From Janthinobacterium sp. TB1-E2 (lineage in GTDB: Bacteria > Pseudomonadota > Gammaproteobacteria > Burkholderiales > Burkholderiaceae_D), in assembly GCF_036885605.1 (NCBI RefSeq), contig NZ_CP142523.1:3100001-3164000 (forward strand): a stretch of 64,000 nucleotides of DNA. Direction: 5' to 3'. A program made the position numbers and the translations under genes. Shown piece by piece: positions 57,636 to 64,000 of this stretch (positions within the stretch are counted from its first letter, which is position 1; each line of letters starts with the position of its first letter). The notes beneath the pieces were generated by a model. That model was not told the origin of the DNA. It searched no databases and was given only the letters and a program-made list of their open reading frames with translations.

Positions 57636-58694
57636 TTACAGTGGGTGGGCGTGTGGCTGGACAGGGTCGGGCAGGCTGTCGCGGATGGCGAGCACCTCGT
57701 CCCAGGCGTCCAGGAAGGCGTCGAGGCACAGCGGGCAGAAATGGCTGCCCCGGTTTTCCTCGAGGTACTGGCGCGCCTGCGCCAGAGGCCAGGCCGGCTT
57801 GTACGGGCGCTCCGAGCTGAGCGCGTCGAAGACGTCGGCCACGGCGACGATGCGCGCCGACAGCGGTATCTGCTCGCCCGCCAGGCCGTCCGGATAGCCG
57901 CTGCCGTCATATTTTTCGTGGTGGCCGCAGGCGATTTCCTCGGCCAGGCGGATCAGCGGCGAATCGCTGCCGGCGAGGATATGGCCGCCGATCTTCGCAT
58001 GCAGGCGCATGATGGCCATTTCATCGGGGTCGAGCCGTCCCGGCTTGAGCAGGATATGGTCGGGCGTGGCCAGCTTGCCCACGTCGTGCATGGGCGCCGC
58101 CTTGAGCAGCAGCTCCTGCCACTGCGCATCCATGCCCAGGTTCCTGGCGATCAGCGCCGAGTAGCGCGCCATGCGCATGATGTGGGCGCCCGTTTCCGGG
58201 TCGCGGAATTCGGCCGCCCGCGCCAGGCGCGTGACCAGTTCCATCTCCCTGGCCGTGACGTTGGCGATGGCCTGGGCCACTTCGTGTTCGAGCAGCTTGG
58301 CGCGGTCGGCCAGCATGGTTTGCGCCGTGCGCAGGGCCAGCAGATTGCGCACGCGCAGGCTGAATTCGATGGTGTCGACGGGCTTGGTGAGAAACTCGGT
58401 GACGCCCAGCGAAAAGGCCTGCTTGCGCACGGCGCGGTCGTTTTCCGTGGTCACCATGATGATGGGGATGTCGGCCATGCCGCCCATCTTGCGGAAAATG
58501 CTGAGGAACTCGTTGCCCGACAGGCTGGGCATCCGGTAGTCGAGCAAGACCAGGTCCGGCACGTGCGATTCGCACCAGTACAGCGCATCGACGGGATCGC
58601 TCATGCAGACCGTCTCGATGCTGCTGGCCTTGGACGCCAGGGTCGATAGCAGGCTCAGGTTGGTGTCGTTGTCATCGACGATCAGGATGCTCAT
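57636..58694 (-). CDS. HD-GYP response regulator, c-di-GMP phosphodiesterase
   Basis: A 352-residue two-domain protein. Receiver: MSILIVDDNDTNLSLLSTLA, D52 in LVLLDYRMPS, and LTKPVD. A helical linker (LLEHEVAQAIANVTAREMEL) leads to an HD-GYP domain: TGAHIMRMARYSALIA, PMHDVGKLATPD (H203, D204) and HHEKYDGSGYPDGLAGEQIP (GYP 266-268), followed by VADVFDALSSERPYK. All canonical metal ligands appear present, so hydrolysis of cyclic-di-GMP is predicted on phosphorylation. It sits between cheW and the FIST gene in the minus-strand signalling operon, and the PAS hybrid kinase is a candidate phosphodonor. Confidence 0.93.
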   Translation of the reverse strand: MSILIVDDNDTNLSLLSTLASKASSIETVCMSDPVDALYWCESHVPDLVLLDYRMPSLSGNEFLSIFRKMGGMADIPIIMVTTENDRAVRKQAFSLGVTEFLTKPVDTIEFSLRVRNLLALRTAQTMLADRAKLLEHEVAQAIANVTAREMELVTRLARAAEFRDPETGAHIMRMARYSALIARNLGMDAQWQELLLKAAPMHDVGKLATPDHILLKPGRLDPDEMAIMRLHAKIGGHILAGSDSPLIRLAEEIACGHHEKYDGSGYPDGLAGEQIPLSARIVAVADVFDALSSERPYKPAWPLAQARQYLEENRGSHFCPLCLDAFLDAWDEVLAIRDSLPDPVQPHAHPL

Positions 58695-58745
58695 GGTGTC
58701 TCCGGCGGATGGCGGTCAGGTGGCGGACGGACGGCGGCGGCTGGT

Positions 58746-59249
58746 TCAGGCCGCCAGCTCGCCCGTGGCGTGCATGCCCAGGCCCGCCAGCAGGCTGTCC
58801 ATGTCGAGCACGATCAGCATGCGCTCGCCGAGGGCGCCGATGGCCGTCACGTGGCCGGCCATGGCCGAGCCGTGCAGCTGCGGCGGTGGCTTGATCTGCC
58901 CCGGCGCCAGCGGCACCACATCGGCCACGCGGTCGACCACGATGCCGGTGGCGCCATGCGCGAAGACGAGGATGATCACCACCGTCGAGGCATCGTACGC
59001 GGGCTCGGCCTGGCCCAGCGCGATGCGCAGGTCGGCCAGCGGCACGATGCTGCCGCGCAGGTGGATGAAGCCCTTGAGGAAGGCGGGCGCGTTGGCGATG
59101 CGGGTGACGGCGCCGTAGCCGCGGATTTCCTGCACCAGGCCGATGTCGATCGCGTATTCCTCCTTGCCGAGTCCGAAGACCAGCAATTCCCGTGCGCCCG
59201 CTTGCGCCCGTTGGCCCGCTGCGGCGGCATGTGTCGTGGTCGTTTCCAT
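58746..59249 (-). CDS. CheW-like coupling protein
   Basis: A 167-residue CheW-domain protein: ELLVFGLGKEEYAIDIGLVQ, EIRGYGAVTRIANAPAFLKG, FIHLRGSIVPLADLRIALG and GIVVDRVADVVPLAPGQIKP are the CheW signatures. CheW normally links CheA kinase to chemoreceptors, but neither is encoded nearby; the neighbours are a diguanylate cyclase, an HD-GYP regulator, a FIST protein and a hybrid kinase. AGGAG upstream supports ATG 59249. It may dock a remote receptor array onto this c-di-GMP module or be a CheV/CheW adaptor for an alternative pathway. Confidence 0.9.
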   Translation of the reverse strand: METTTTHAAAAGQRAQAGARELLVFGLGKEEYAIDIGLVQEIRGYGAVTRIANAPAFLKGFIHLRGSIVPLADLRIALGQAEPAYDASTVVIILVFAHGATGIVVDRVADVVPLAPGQIKPPPQLHGSAMAGHVTAIGALGERMLIVLDMDSLLAGLGMHATGELAA

Positions 59250-59309
59250 GTGCTTGCTCCTGTCAGGTGCTGCGTACTGCATGGGACTGCGAGGATCGCC
59301 GGGCGGGGT

Positions 59310-60212
59310 TCAAGCCTGCTCGACGCGGTTGCGGCCATTTTTCTTGGCCTGGTACAGGGCGGCGTCGGCCTGCGTGAAGCCGGCTTTCCAGTCGCCATCC
59401 GCAGGCAGCGGCGCCAGGCCGATGCTGATCGTCACCGCGATGGGCGCGTGCTCGAACTCGACTTGTGCCGCGGCCACGGCAAGGCGGATGCGCTCGGCCA
59501 CCTGGCGCGCCCTGGCCAGGTCCGTATGGGGGAACAGCAAGCCGAATTCCTCGCCGCCCACGCGGGCGACGACATCGGCGGCCCGTGCCTGGGCCAGGAT
59601 GATGGCCGCGATGGCTTGCAGCACGGCGTCGCCGGCCGCATGGCCATGCTGGTCATTGACCCGCTTGAAGAAGTCGATGTCGGCGATGCCGATGGTCATC
59701 GGGTGGCCCGAGCGCCTGGAGCGCGCCGCCGTGCGCACGGCGTCGATCTCGAAGGCGCGGCGGTTGGGCAGCTGGGTCAGGGGATCGCTGAGGGCGATGC
59801 GCTGCAACTGCTGCCAGCGGGCCGCGTTCTGCTGTTCGATGGCCAGTTCGCGGCGCTGGTCGATGAAAAAGGCGCCCATGAAGTTTTCGTCGTCCAGGGT
59901 GCCCAGGTCCATGGCCTTGAGCACGATGGGCAGCATCGTGCCATCGCGGTGCCGAATGGCGAAATGGCGCTTGTGACCGAGCACCCGGGACTTCTTGTAG
60001 CCGGCCAGATACGCGCCGATCTGCGCGCCATGCTGCTCGCGCACGGCGTCGGGCAGCAGCGCCTCGATTTGCTGGCCCGGCAAGCTGCCCGCGGCATAGC
60101 CGCTCAGCGCATACATGGCGTCGTTCGCATAGCGGATGCGCGAGCCCGCATCGATGATGATGGCGGCGTCATCGGCGGCGTCGAGCAGGCGCAAGGCCAG
60201 GATTCTGTTCAT
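59310..60212 (-). CDS. PAS-GGDEF diguanylate cyclase
   Basis: A 300-residue protein. A PAS domain (about 8-120: DAADDAAIIIDAGSRIRYAN, DAMYALSGYAAGSLPGQQIE) is followed by a GGDEF domain (about 135-298: LSDPLTQLPNRRAFEIDAVR, ADIDFFKRVNDQHGH, ARVGGEEFGLLFP with GGEEF at 219-223). The product-inhibition site RxxD is present at R210-D213, five residues before GGEEF. It should make cyclic-di-GMP from GTP with feedback control. ATG 60212 follows GGGGAC; the frame remains open to about 60311. It is the first gene of the signalling operon that runs to 52985. Confidence 0.92.
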   Translation of the reverse strand: MNRILALRLLDAADDAAIIIDAGSRIRYANDAMYALSGYAAGSLPGQQIEALLPDAVREQHGAQIGAYLAGYKKSRVLGHKRHFAIRHRDGTMLPIVLKAMDLGTLDDENFMGAFFIDQRRELAIEQQNAARWQQLQRIALSDPLTQLPNRRAFEIDAVRTAARSRRSGHPMTIGIADIDFFKRVNDQHGHAAGDAVLQAIAAIILAQARAADVVARVGGEEFGLLFPHTDLARARQVAERIRLAVAAAQVEFEHAPIAVTISIGLAPLPADGDWKAGFTQADAALYQAKKNGRNRVEQA

Positions 60213-60567
60213 CTGCTTGTCCCCTACAAAGAAGGTGGAGATGCCGGGCGGTCGAGGCAAAGAGGTCTGCCGAATCGCCTTGGGTGCTCCTTTATACTCA
60301 TCATACATCAAATAAAAATGATTTCAACGAATATTGTGATTTTCATGATTTTATTTGGATTTTTGACACAGGTAAATCAGGAGTCGAGTGATGTAAAAGC
60401 AGGTGGCGCGTCATTTCCCTCTATGGGGAGCAGAATTTTCGCCTTCGTCCTTCTTGCGACTGGAAAGAAAAAACGATTTTTTCGTGAATTTATTTATTGT
60501 ATTCGGTAAATTTATGTAGCAAAATGCAGTGAAGCAACACCATTCACTGTGGAGAGAGGAGACGGAC
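60213..60567. other. AT-rich intergenic region
   Basis: 355 bp between the divergent diguanylate cyclase and small-protein genes, clearly lower in GC than its surroundings from about 60290 to 60530. It must hold promoters in both directions. An open frame from ATG 60318 to 60509 (63 residues, hydrophobic start) has no ribosome site and was not accepted. I saw no riboswitch or terminator. Confidence 0.6.
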
Positions 60568-60801
60568 ATGCATACGAAGATGTCGGCAAGGGGCAGCGTA
60601 GAGGCGGGCAAGGGCTATCCACACGGGGCGCAGGTCCGCCATTTATCCATGCAGCGCCTGAAGGCGATCGCTTACCTGGCACTGCTGCTGGCTGTGGTGC
60701 CAGCCGCGGCCTGCATCGCCACGGGACGCGCCGGCATGCCGGCGCCGTTCAGCGCCATGTGCGGCGTCGTGTCGTGCGCGGCAGGCGAGCATGGACTCTA
60801 G
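60568..60801 (+). CDS. Small predicted membrane protein
   Basis: A 77-residue open frame with a strong ribosome site (GAGAGGAG at 60553-60561) before ATG 60568. It starts MHTKMSARGSVEAG, has one hydrophobic stretch (LKAIAYLALLLAVVPAAACI) and ends AMCGVVSCAAGEHGL. It could be a small single-pass membrane protein or an exported peptide. Its last 4 bases overlap the end of the convergent LysR gene. I do not recognise it; existence as a real gene rests on the ribosome site and the upstream AT-rich promoter-like region. Confidence 0.5.
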   Translation: MHTKMSARGSVEAGKGYPHGAQVRHLSMQRLKAIAYLALLLAVVPAAACIATGRAGMPAPFSAMCGVVSCAAGEHGL

Positions 60802-61700
60802 CGCGCGGCCTGCGCCTCCTCGCGTATCCATGCCATGAATGCCTGGACGGCAGGGCGCGTGGCCGCGTCGGGCCGCGTCACCAGGTAGTAGGCAAAGCGC
60901 GCGGGCCAGGGCAAGTCCAGCACTTGCACCAGGCGTCCCGCGGCGATTTCCTCCTGCGCGTACAGCTGCGGCACCAGGGCCAGTCCCTGTCCCGCCTCGG
61001 CCGCGCGTATCAACAGAAAATCATCTTCGAAGGCCGAGCCGCGCAGCGCCCGCGCCGCATCCGCGCTGCCGTCCGGGGCGCCATGCGCGGCCAGCCACAA
61101 GGGCCAGTCGGCGCGGTCCGTATCGTGCAGCAGCGGGTAGCGCAGGCAATCGCCGGGCGTGGCGATGGGCGGCTGGCCTGCCATCAGGGCGGGGCTGGCG
61201 ACGGGCACCAGCACGGGTGCCATCAATCGCGTCACCTGCAAGCCCGGATAATCTCCCAAGCCGTGGCGCAAGGCCACGTCGACCCTGTCGCGGCGCAGGT
61301 CGACCAGCGCCGACGTGGCTTCCACGCGCACCTCGATTTGCGGGTGGCGCTGGTTGAAGCGGCCCAGGCGCGGCACCAGCCACGCGGCGGCAAAGGTGGC
61401 GACCGTGCTGACGGTGAGCGTCTGGCGCCCACCCATGTCTTCCAGCGCCTGGCTGGCGCCGGCGATCTGCGCAAAGGCACCCAGCAGGGTGGGGTGGACC
61501 ATGGCGCCCGCTTCGGTCAGGCGCAAGCCCTGGCGTTCGCGCGTAAACAGGGGCATGCCGACCCGTTCTTCCAGCAGGCGGATTTGCTGGCTGACGGCGC
61601 CCGACGTCACGTGCAGCGCTTCGGCGGCGGCCTTGATGCTGCCGCGTTGGCCCACTTCGACAAAGGCGCGCAGTGCCTGGAGCGGTAAAGGATGTTTCAT
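60798..61700 (-). CDS. LysR-family regulator (GcvA-like) of the GST operon
   Basis: A 300-residue LysR regulator. HTH: LPLQALRAFVEVGQRGSIKA, AAEALHVTSGAVSQQIRLLE and ERVGMPLFTRERQGLRLTEA, the GcvA-type sequence. The effector domain follows (LTVSTVATFAAAWLVPRLGR, VDVALRHGLGDYPGLQ). ATG 61700 is chosen; the frame opens 30 bp earlier, but that would run into the proposed operator. It is divergent from the GST/LLM-oxidoreductase pair with 125 bp between starts and probably activates it. Confidence 0.92.
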   Translation of the reverse strand: MKHPLPLQALRAFVEVGQRGSIKAAAEALHVTSGAVSQQIRLLEERVGMPLFTRERQGLRLTEAGAMVHPTLLGAFAQIAGASQALEDMGGRQTLTVSTVATFAAAWLVPRLGRFNQRHPQIEVRVEATSALVDLRRDRVDVALRHGLGDYPGLQVTRLMAPVLVPVASPALMAGQPPIATPGDCLRYPLLHDTDRADWPLWLAAHGAPDGSADAARALRGSAFEDDFLLIRAAEAGQGLALVPQLYAQEEIAAGRLVQVLDLPWPARFAYYLVTRPDAATRPAVQAFMAWIREEAQAAR

Positions 61701-61815
61701 CGATATAGTTTTTCTATAGTAAGACAGCAAAAATCATCGTTTCCATTCGCTGAAAATAAGAGCGAGGATGGCGGTGTTTGCAACGCTTATTTTACTTCAG
61801 TAAAACTATATCGAT
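61699..61815. promoter_or_regulatory. Widely spaced inverted repeat between LysR and GST genes
   Basis: ATCGATATAGTTTT at 61699-61712 is the exact reverse complement of AAAACTATATCGAT at 61802-61815. The left arm covers the LysR translation start region and the right arm ends 10 bp before the GST ATG (61826). Symmetric placement around a divergent promoter suggests two binding sites for the LysR protein, possibly looped. Confidence 0.65.
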
Positions 61816-61825
61816 AGGATACTCC

Positions 61826-62476
61826 ATGCACAGCATCACATCCCCCGCGGGTTCGCTTGAACTCTACACCGACAGCTCGCCCAACGGCTTCAAGGCCACC
61901 ATCGCACTGGCCGAACTGGGCTTGCCGTATCGATTGCGCCATGTGCGTATCGAACAGGGCGAACACCGGCTGCCCGCATTCCTGGCCCTCAATCCGCACG
62001 GGCGCATTCCCGTGCTGGTCGACCACGAGACAGGCATCACCGTGTTCGAATCGGCCGCCATCTTGCTGTACCTGGCCGAGAAGACGGGGCGGCTGTTGCC
62101 CGCGGCGCCCGCGCAGCGCTGGGCCGCCATCACCTGGCTGCAATTTCATGCGGCCAGCATGGGGCCGGTGCTGGGCCAGCGCGTGCATTTCGAGATCGAG
62201 GAGAGAGGCGCAAATGCGGCCGCCACGGCACACTTTCGCCAGCTTTGCGGCGCGGCGCTGGCCACCATGGATGGCCGCCTGGCGGCCAACGCCTACCTTG
62301 CCGGCGACGACTATTCCATTGCCGACATCGCCAGCTTCGGCTGGCTGCACATCGCCCGCATCGTCGGCTTCGATTTATCCGCCTGGCCCCACGTCAGCAG
62401 CTGGTACGCCCGCGTGGCGGCCCGCCCGGCCGTGCAGCTGGGCGTCACTATCCCCGCGCCCGCCACGGGCGCCTGA
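61826..62476 (+). CDS. Glutathione S-transferase family protein
   Basis: A 216-residue GST. The thioredoxin-like N-terminal domain has LELYTDSSPNGFKATIALAE, LNPHGRIPVLVDHETGITVF and ESAAILLYLAEK (glutathione-binding ES motif); the helical C-terminal domain has DYSIADIASFGWLHIARIVG. The pattern is close to YfcG/Ure2-like or beta-class-related GSTs, which act as disulfide reductases or detoxifying enzymes. AGGA precedes ATG 61826. It is followed 18 bp later by an LLM-class oxidoreductase and is divergent from the LysR gene. Probably part of a detoxification or sulfur-compound pathway. Confidence 0.92.
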   Translation: MHSITSPAGSLELYTDSSPNGFKATIALAELGLPYRLRHVRIEQGEHRLPAFLALNPHGRIPVLVDHETGITVFESAAILLYLAEKTGRLLPAAPAQRWAAITWLQFHAASMGPVLGQRVHFEIEERGANAAATAHFRQLCGAALATMDGRLAANAYLAGDDYSIADIASFGWLHIARIVGFDLSAWPHVSSWYARVAARPAVQLGVTIPAPATGA

Positions 62477-62494
62477 TTTTTATCGAGGAACAGC

Positions 62495-63520
62495 ATGAGC
62501 AATGACAACACGGAAGGCGCCTCGTCGCAGGCCTTCACCCAGCACCGCGGCTACCGCCGCATGTTCGCGCCCGGCGCGCTTACCCTCGGCATTTATCTGC
62601 CGCTGCGCTTTTACCAGGGCGACATGCAGGCGCTGGCCGGCCAGGCCGACCTGGTCGCCGCCATGGACAGGCAAGGCTTTGCCGCCGCCTGGGTGCGCGA
62701 TATTCCCCTGTTCGACCCGCGCTTCGGCGATGCAGGCCAGATGTTCGACCCGTGGACCTATCTCGCCTACCTGGCGGCGCGCACGGACTCGCTGGCCCTG
62801 GCCACGGGCAGCGCCATTTTTACCCTGCGCCATCCCATCGACTTGGCCAAGGCGGCCGCCAGCATCGACCAGCTGTCGGGCGGGCGCCTGGTGCTGGGCA
62901 CGGCCTCGGGCGACCGCGCCAGCGAATTTCCCGCGTATGGCGTGCCGTACGATACGCGCGGCGAACGCTATGCGCAGGCCGTGCACCTGTTCCGCCAGTT
63001 GCTGCGCCCTGGCCCCGCGCATGTCAGCAGCCCGCTGGGCAGGATTGAGGGCCTCGAACTGCTGCCCAAGCCCGTGGCGGGCGCCATTCCCCTGATCGTC
63101 ACCAGTTCCTCGGGCCAGCCTTTGGCATGGATAGGGCGGCATGCCGATGGCTGGCTGACGTATCCGGAAGCGACCGGTACGCCGGACGGGCCGCGCCGGC
63201 TGGCGGAAAAGATCCGCGCCTGGCGCCAGTGCATCCCGGATGGCGGCTTTCGTCCGCACATGTGCAATGAGTGGCTGGATCTGGTGGACGACCCTGACTA
63301 CCCGCGCACGCCCGTGCGCAGCGGCTATGTGCTGCGCACGGGGCGCAAGGGATTGATCGATCTGCTGGGGGAATGGCAGGAAGCGGGCGTCAACCATGCG
63401 GCACTGGGCATCCAGCATGGCCAGCGTCCGGCCCCCGAGGTGCTGCAGGAACTGGCGCAGGAAGTGCTGCCGCATTTTCCTGCGCATGCGGCGCCGGCCA
63501 GCGCCGTGCCGCGCTGGTAA
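62495..63520 (+). CDS. LLM-class flavin-dependent oxidoreductase
   Basis: A 341-residue bacterial-luciferase-like enzyme (FMNH2- or F420-type TIM barrel; FMN is expected in this lineage). Family segments: LTLGIYLPLRFYQGDMQALA, FDPWTYLAYLAARTDSLALA, RHPIDLAKAAASIDQLSGGR and LVLGTASGDRASEFPAYGV. GAGG precedes ATG 62495. It probably forms an operon with the upstream GST. Members act as monooxygenases on alkanesulfonates, nitrilotriacetate or similar small molecules; the substrate here is unknown. It converges with the DUF445 gene, with 6 bp between stops. Confidence 0.9.
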   Translation: MSNDNTEGASSQAFTQHRGYRRMFAPGALTLGIYLPLRFYQGDMQALAGQADLVAAMDRQGFAAAWVRDIPLFDPRFGDAGQMFDPWTYLAYLAARTDSLALATGSAIFTLRHPIDLAKAAASIDQLSGGRLVLGTASGDRASEFPAYGVPYDTRGERYAQAVHLFRQLLRPGPAHVSSPLGRIEGLELLPKPVAGAIPLIVTSSSGQPLAWIGRHADGWLTYPEATGTPDGPRRLAEKIRAWRQCIPDGGFRPHMCNEWLDLVDDPDYPRTPVRSGYVLRTGRKGLIDLLGEWQEAGVNHAALGIQHGQRPAPEVLQELAQEVLPHFPAHAAPASAVPRW

Positions 63521-63526
63521 GTCCGC

Positions 63527-64000
63527 TTAGAACGCTTGGCTGGCGGCGTAAATGAGCAAGCCGGCCAGGCCGCCCACGACGGTGCCGTTGATGCGGATGA
63601 ATTGCAGGTCGCGCCCGATGGCCAGTTCGATGCGTTCGCTCATTTCTTCCTTGCTCCACAGGTCCAGGCGGCTGGCGATGAAGGCGCCCACTTCGCCCCG
63701 GTAGCGGCGCACTAGCGATCCGCTGCCGGCGACGATGGCGCCGTTCAGCCATGCCCGCGCATGGTCGTCCGTGCCCAGCACCCGGCCCGTGTTGCGCGCC
63801 AGGCTGGCGATGGCTTGCGCCAGCACGGGCTGGTCCGCGTGCAGGTCGGCCAGCACGCGCGTGCTGATGTGCTTCCACACGTCACCCAGCATGGCTTGCA
63901 CCGTGTCGCTGGCGATCAGTTGCAACTGGTAGCGGCGCACCGTGTCCTGCCACTGCGGGTCGGCCTTCAGGTGCAGTGCGCTGTCGGCGATCCAGCCGGC
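63527..64000 (-). CDS. DUF445 membrane protein (3' part)
   Basis: The last 157 residues of a protein that continues beyond the right edge. The visible part includes IADSALHLKADPQWQDTVRR, RVLGTDDHARAWLNGAIVAG, SKEEMSERIELAIGRDLQFI and RINGTVVGGLAGLLIYAASQ, the C-terminal region of DUF445 (YjiN-type) inner-membrane proteins, ending in one hydrophobic helix. Function is not established for the family; a link to envelope biology is likely from its membrane location. Confidence 0.85.
   Translation of the reverse strand, partial: AGWIADSALHLKADPQWQDTVRRYQLQLIASDTVQAMLGDVWKHISTRVLADLHADQPVLAQAIASLARNTGRVLGTDDHARAWLNGAIVAGSGSLVRRYRGEVGAFIASRLDLWSKEEMSERIELAIGRDLQFIRINGTVVGGLAGLLIYAASQAF

Noticed and set aside
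60318..60509. 63-codon frame beginning MISTNIVIFMILFGF
   Set aside because: Hydrophobic start is explained by AT-rich DNA; no Shine-Dalgarno sequence and no family resemblance. Left as intergenic.

Overview
The window looks like chromosome of a high-GC betaproteobacterium, most likely Oxalobacteraceae (Janthinobacterium, Duganella or Massilia type). This is inferred from base composition, from the many sensory and cyclic-di-GMP proteins, from the PHA synthase, and from a giant filamentous-haemagglutinin-family protein linked to FecI/FecR-type genes. There is no rRNA, tRNA, CRISPR array, integrase or transposase, so the genus is a guess. Forty-six protein genes are supported; the first and last run off the window.

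Layout. 0-2.6 kb: partial nitronate monooxygenase, divergent LysR regulator and MFS transporter. 2.7-4.4 kb: small HTH gene plus EAL phosphodiesterase. 4.6-7.7 kb: BvgA/BvgS-like two-component pair, then an MFS transporter. 9.3-13.6 kb: chaperone-usher fimbrial operon (pilin, chaperone, usher). The usher carries a C-terminal copy of an usher N-terminal domain. 13.7-14.9 kb: a second HTH/EAL pair on the other strand, paralogous to the first. 15.0-17.8 kb: three overlapping hydrolase genes.

18.0-33.7 kb is the most unusual block: a STN/TonB-C-like protein, an ECF sigma factor, a FecR-like anti-sigma factor, a 4197-residue TPS-domain adhesin, and a second ECF sigma gene whose start overlaps the adhesin stop. 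It resembles a cell-surface signalling operon in which the TonB-dependent receptor is replaced by a secreted adhesin. No TpsB exporter is present in the window.

33.8-37.6 kb: paoABC-type periplasmic aldehyde oxidoreductase. 37.8-42.9 kb: two hybrid histidine kinases flanking an orphan, membrane-anchored NMT1/SsuA-like binding protein. 43.0-47.0 kb: Fur box, FecI-type sigma, FecR and TonB-dependent siderophore receptor, a canonical iron-uptake regulon. 47.2-52.9 kb: secreted unknown protein, CorA-type transporter, alpha/beta hydrolase, small cytochrome c, universal stress protein and PHA synthase. 53.0-60.2 kb (minus strand): a signalling operon with diguanylate cyclase, CheW, HD-GYP response regulator, FIST-domain sensor and a PAS-rich hybrid kinase; the FIST/kinase pair resembles NosP/NahK nitric-oxide sensing. 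60.6-63.5 kb: small membrane protein, LysR regulator divergent from a GST/LLM-oxidoreductase operon. The window ends in a DUF445 gene.

The window is dominated by surface attachment (fimbriae, giant adhesin), cyclic-di-GMP turnover (two EAL, one GGDEF, one HD-GYP) and phosphorelays (four hybrid kinases), which suggests a chromosomal neighbourhood devoted to sensing and the choice between sessile and motile life.
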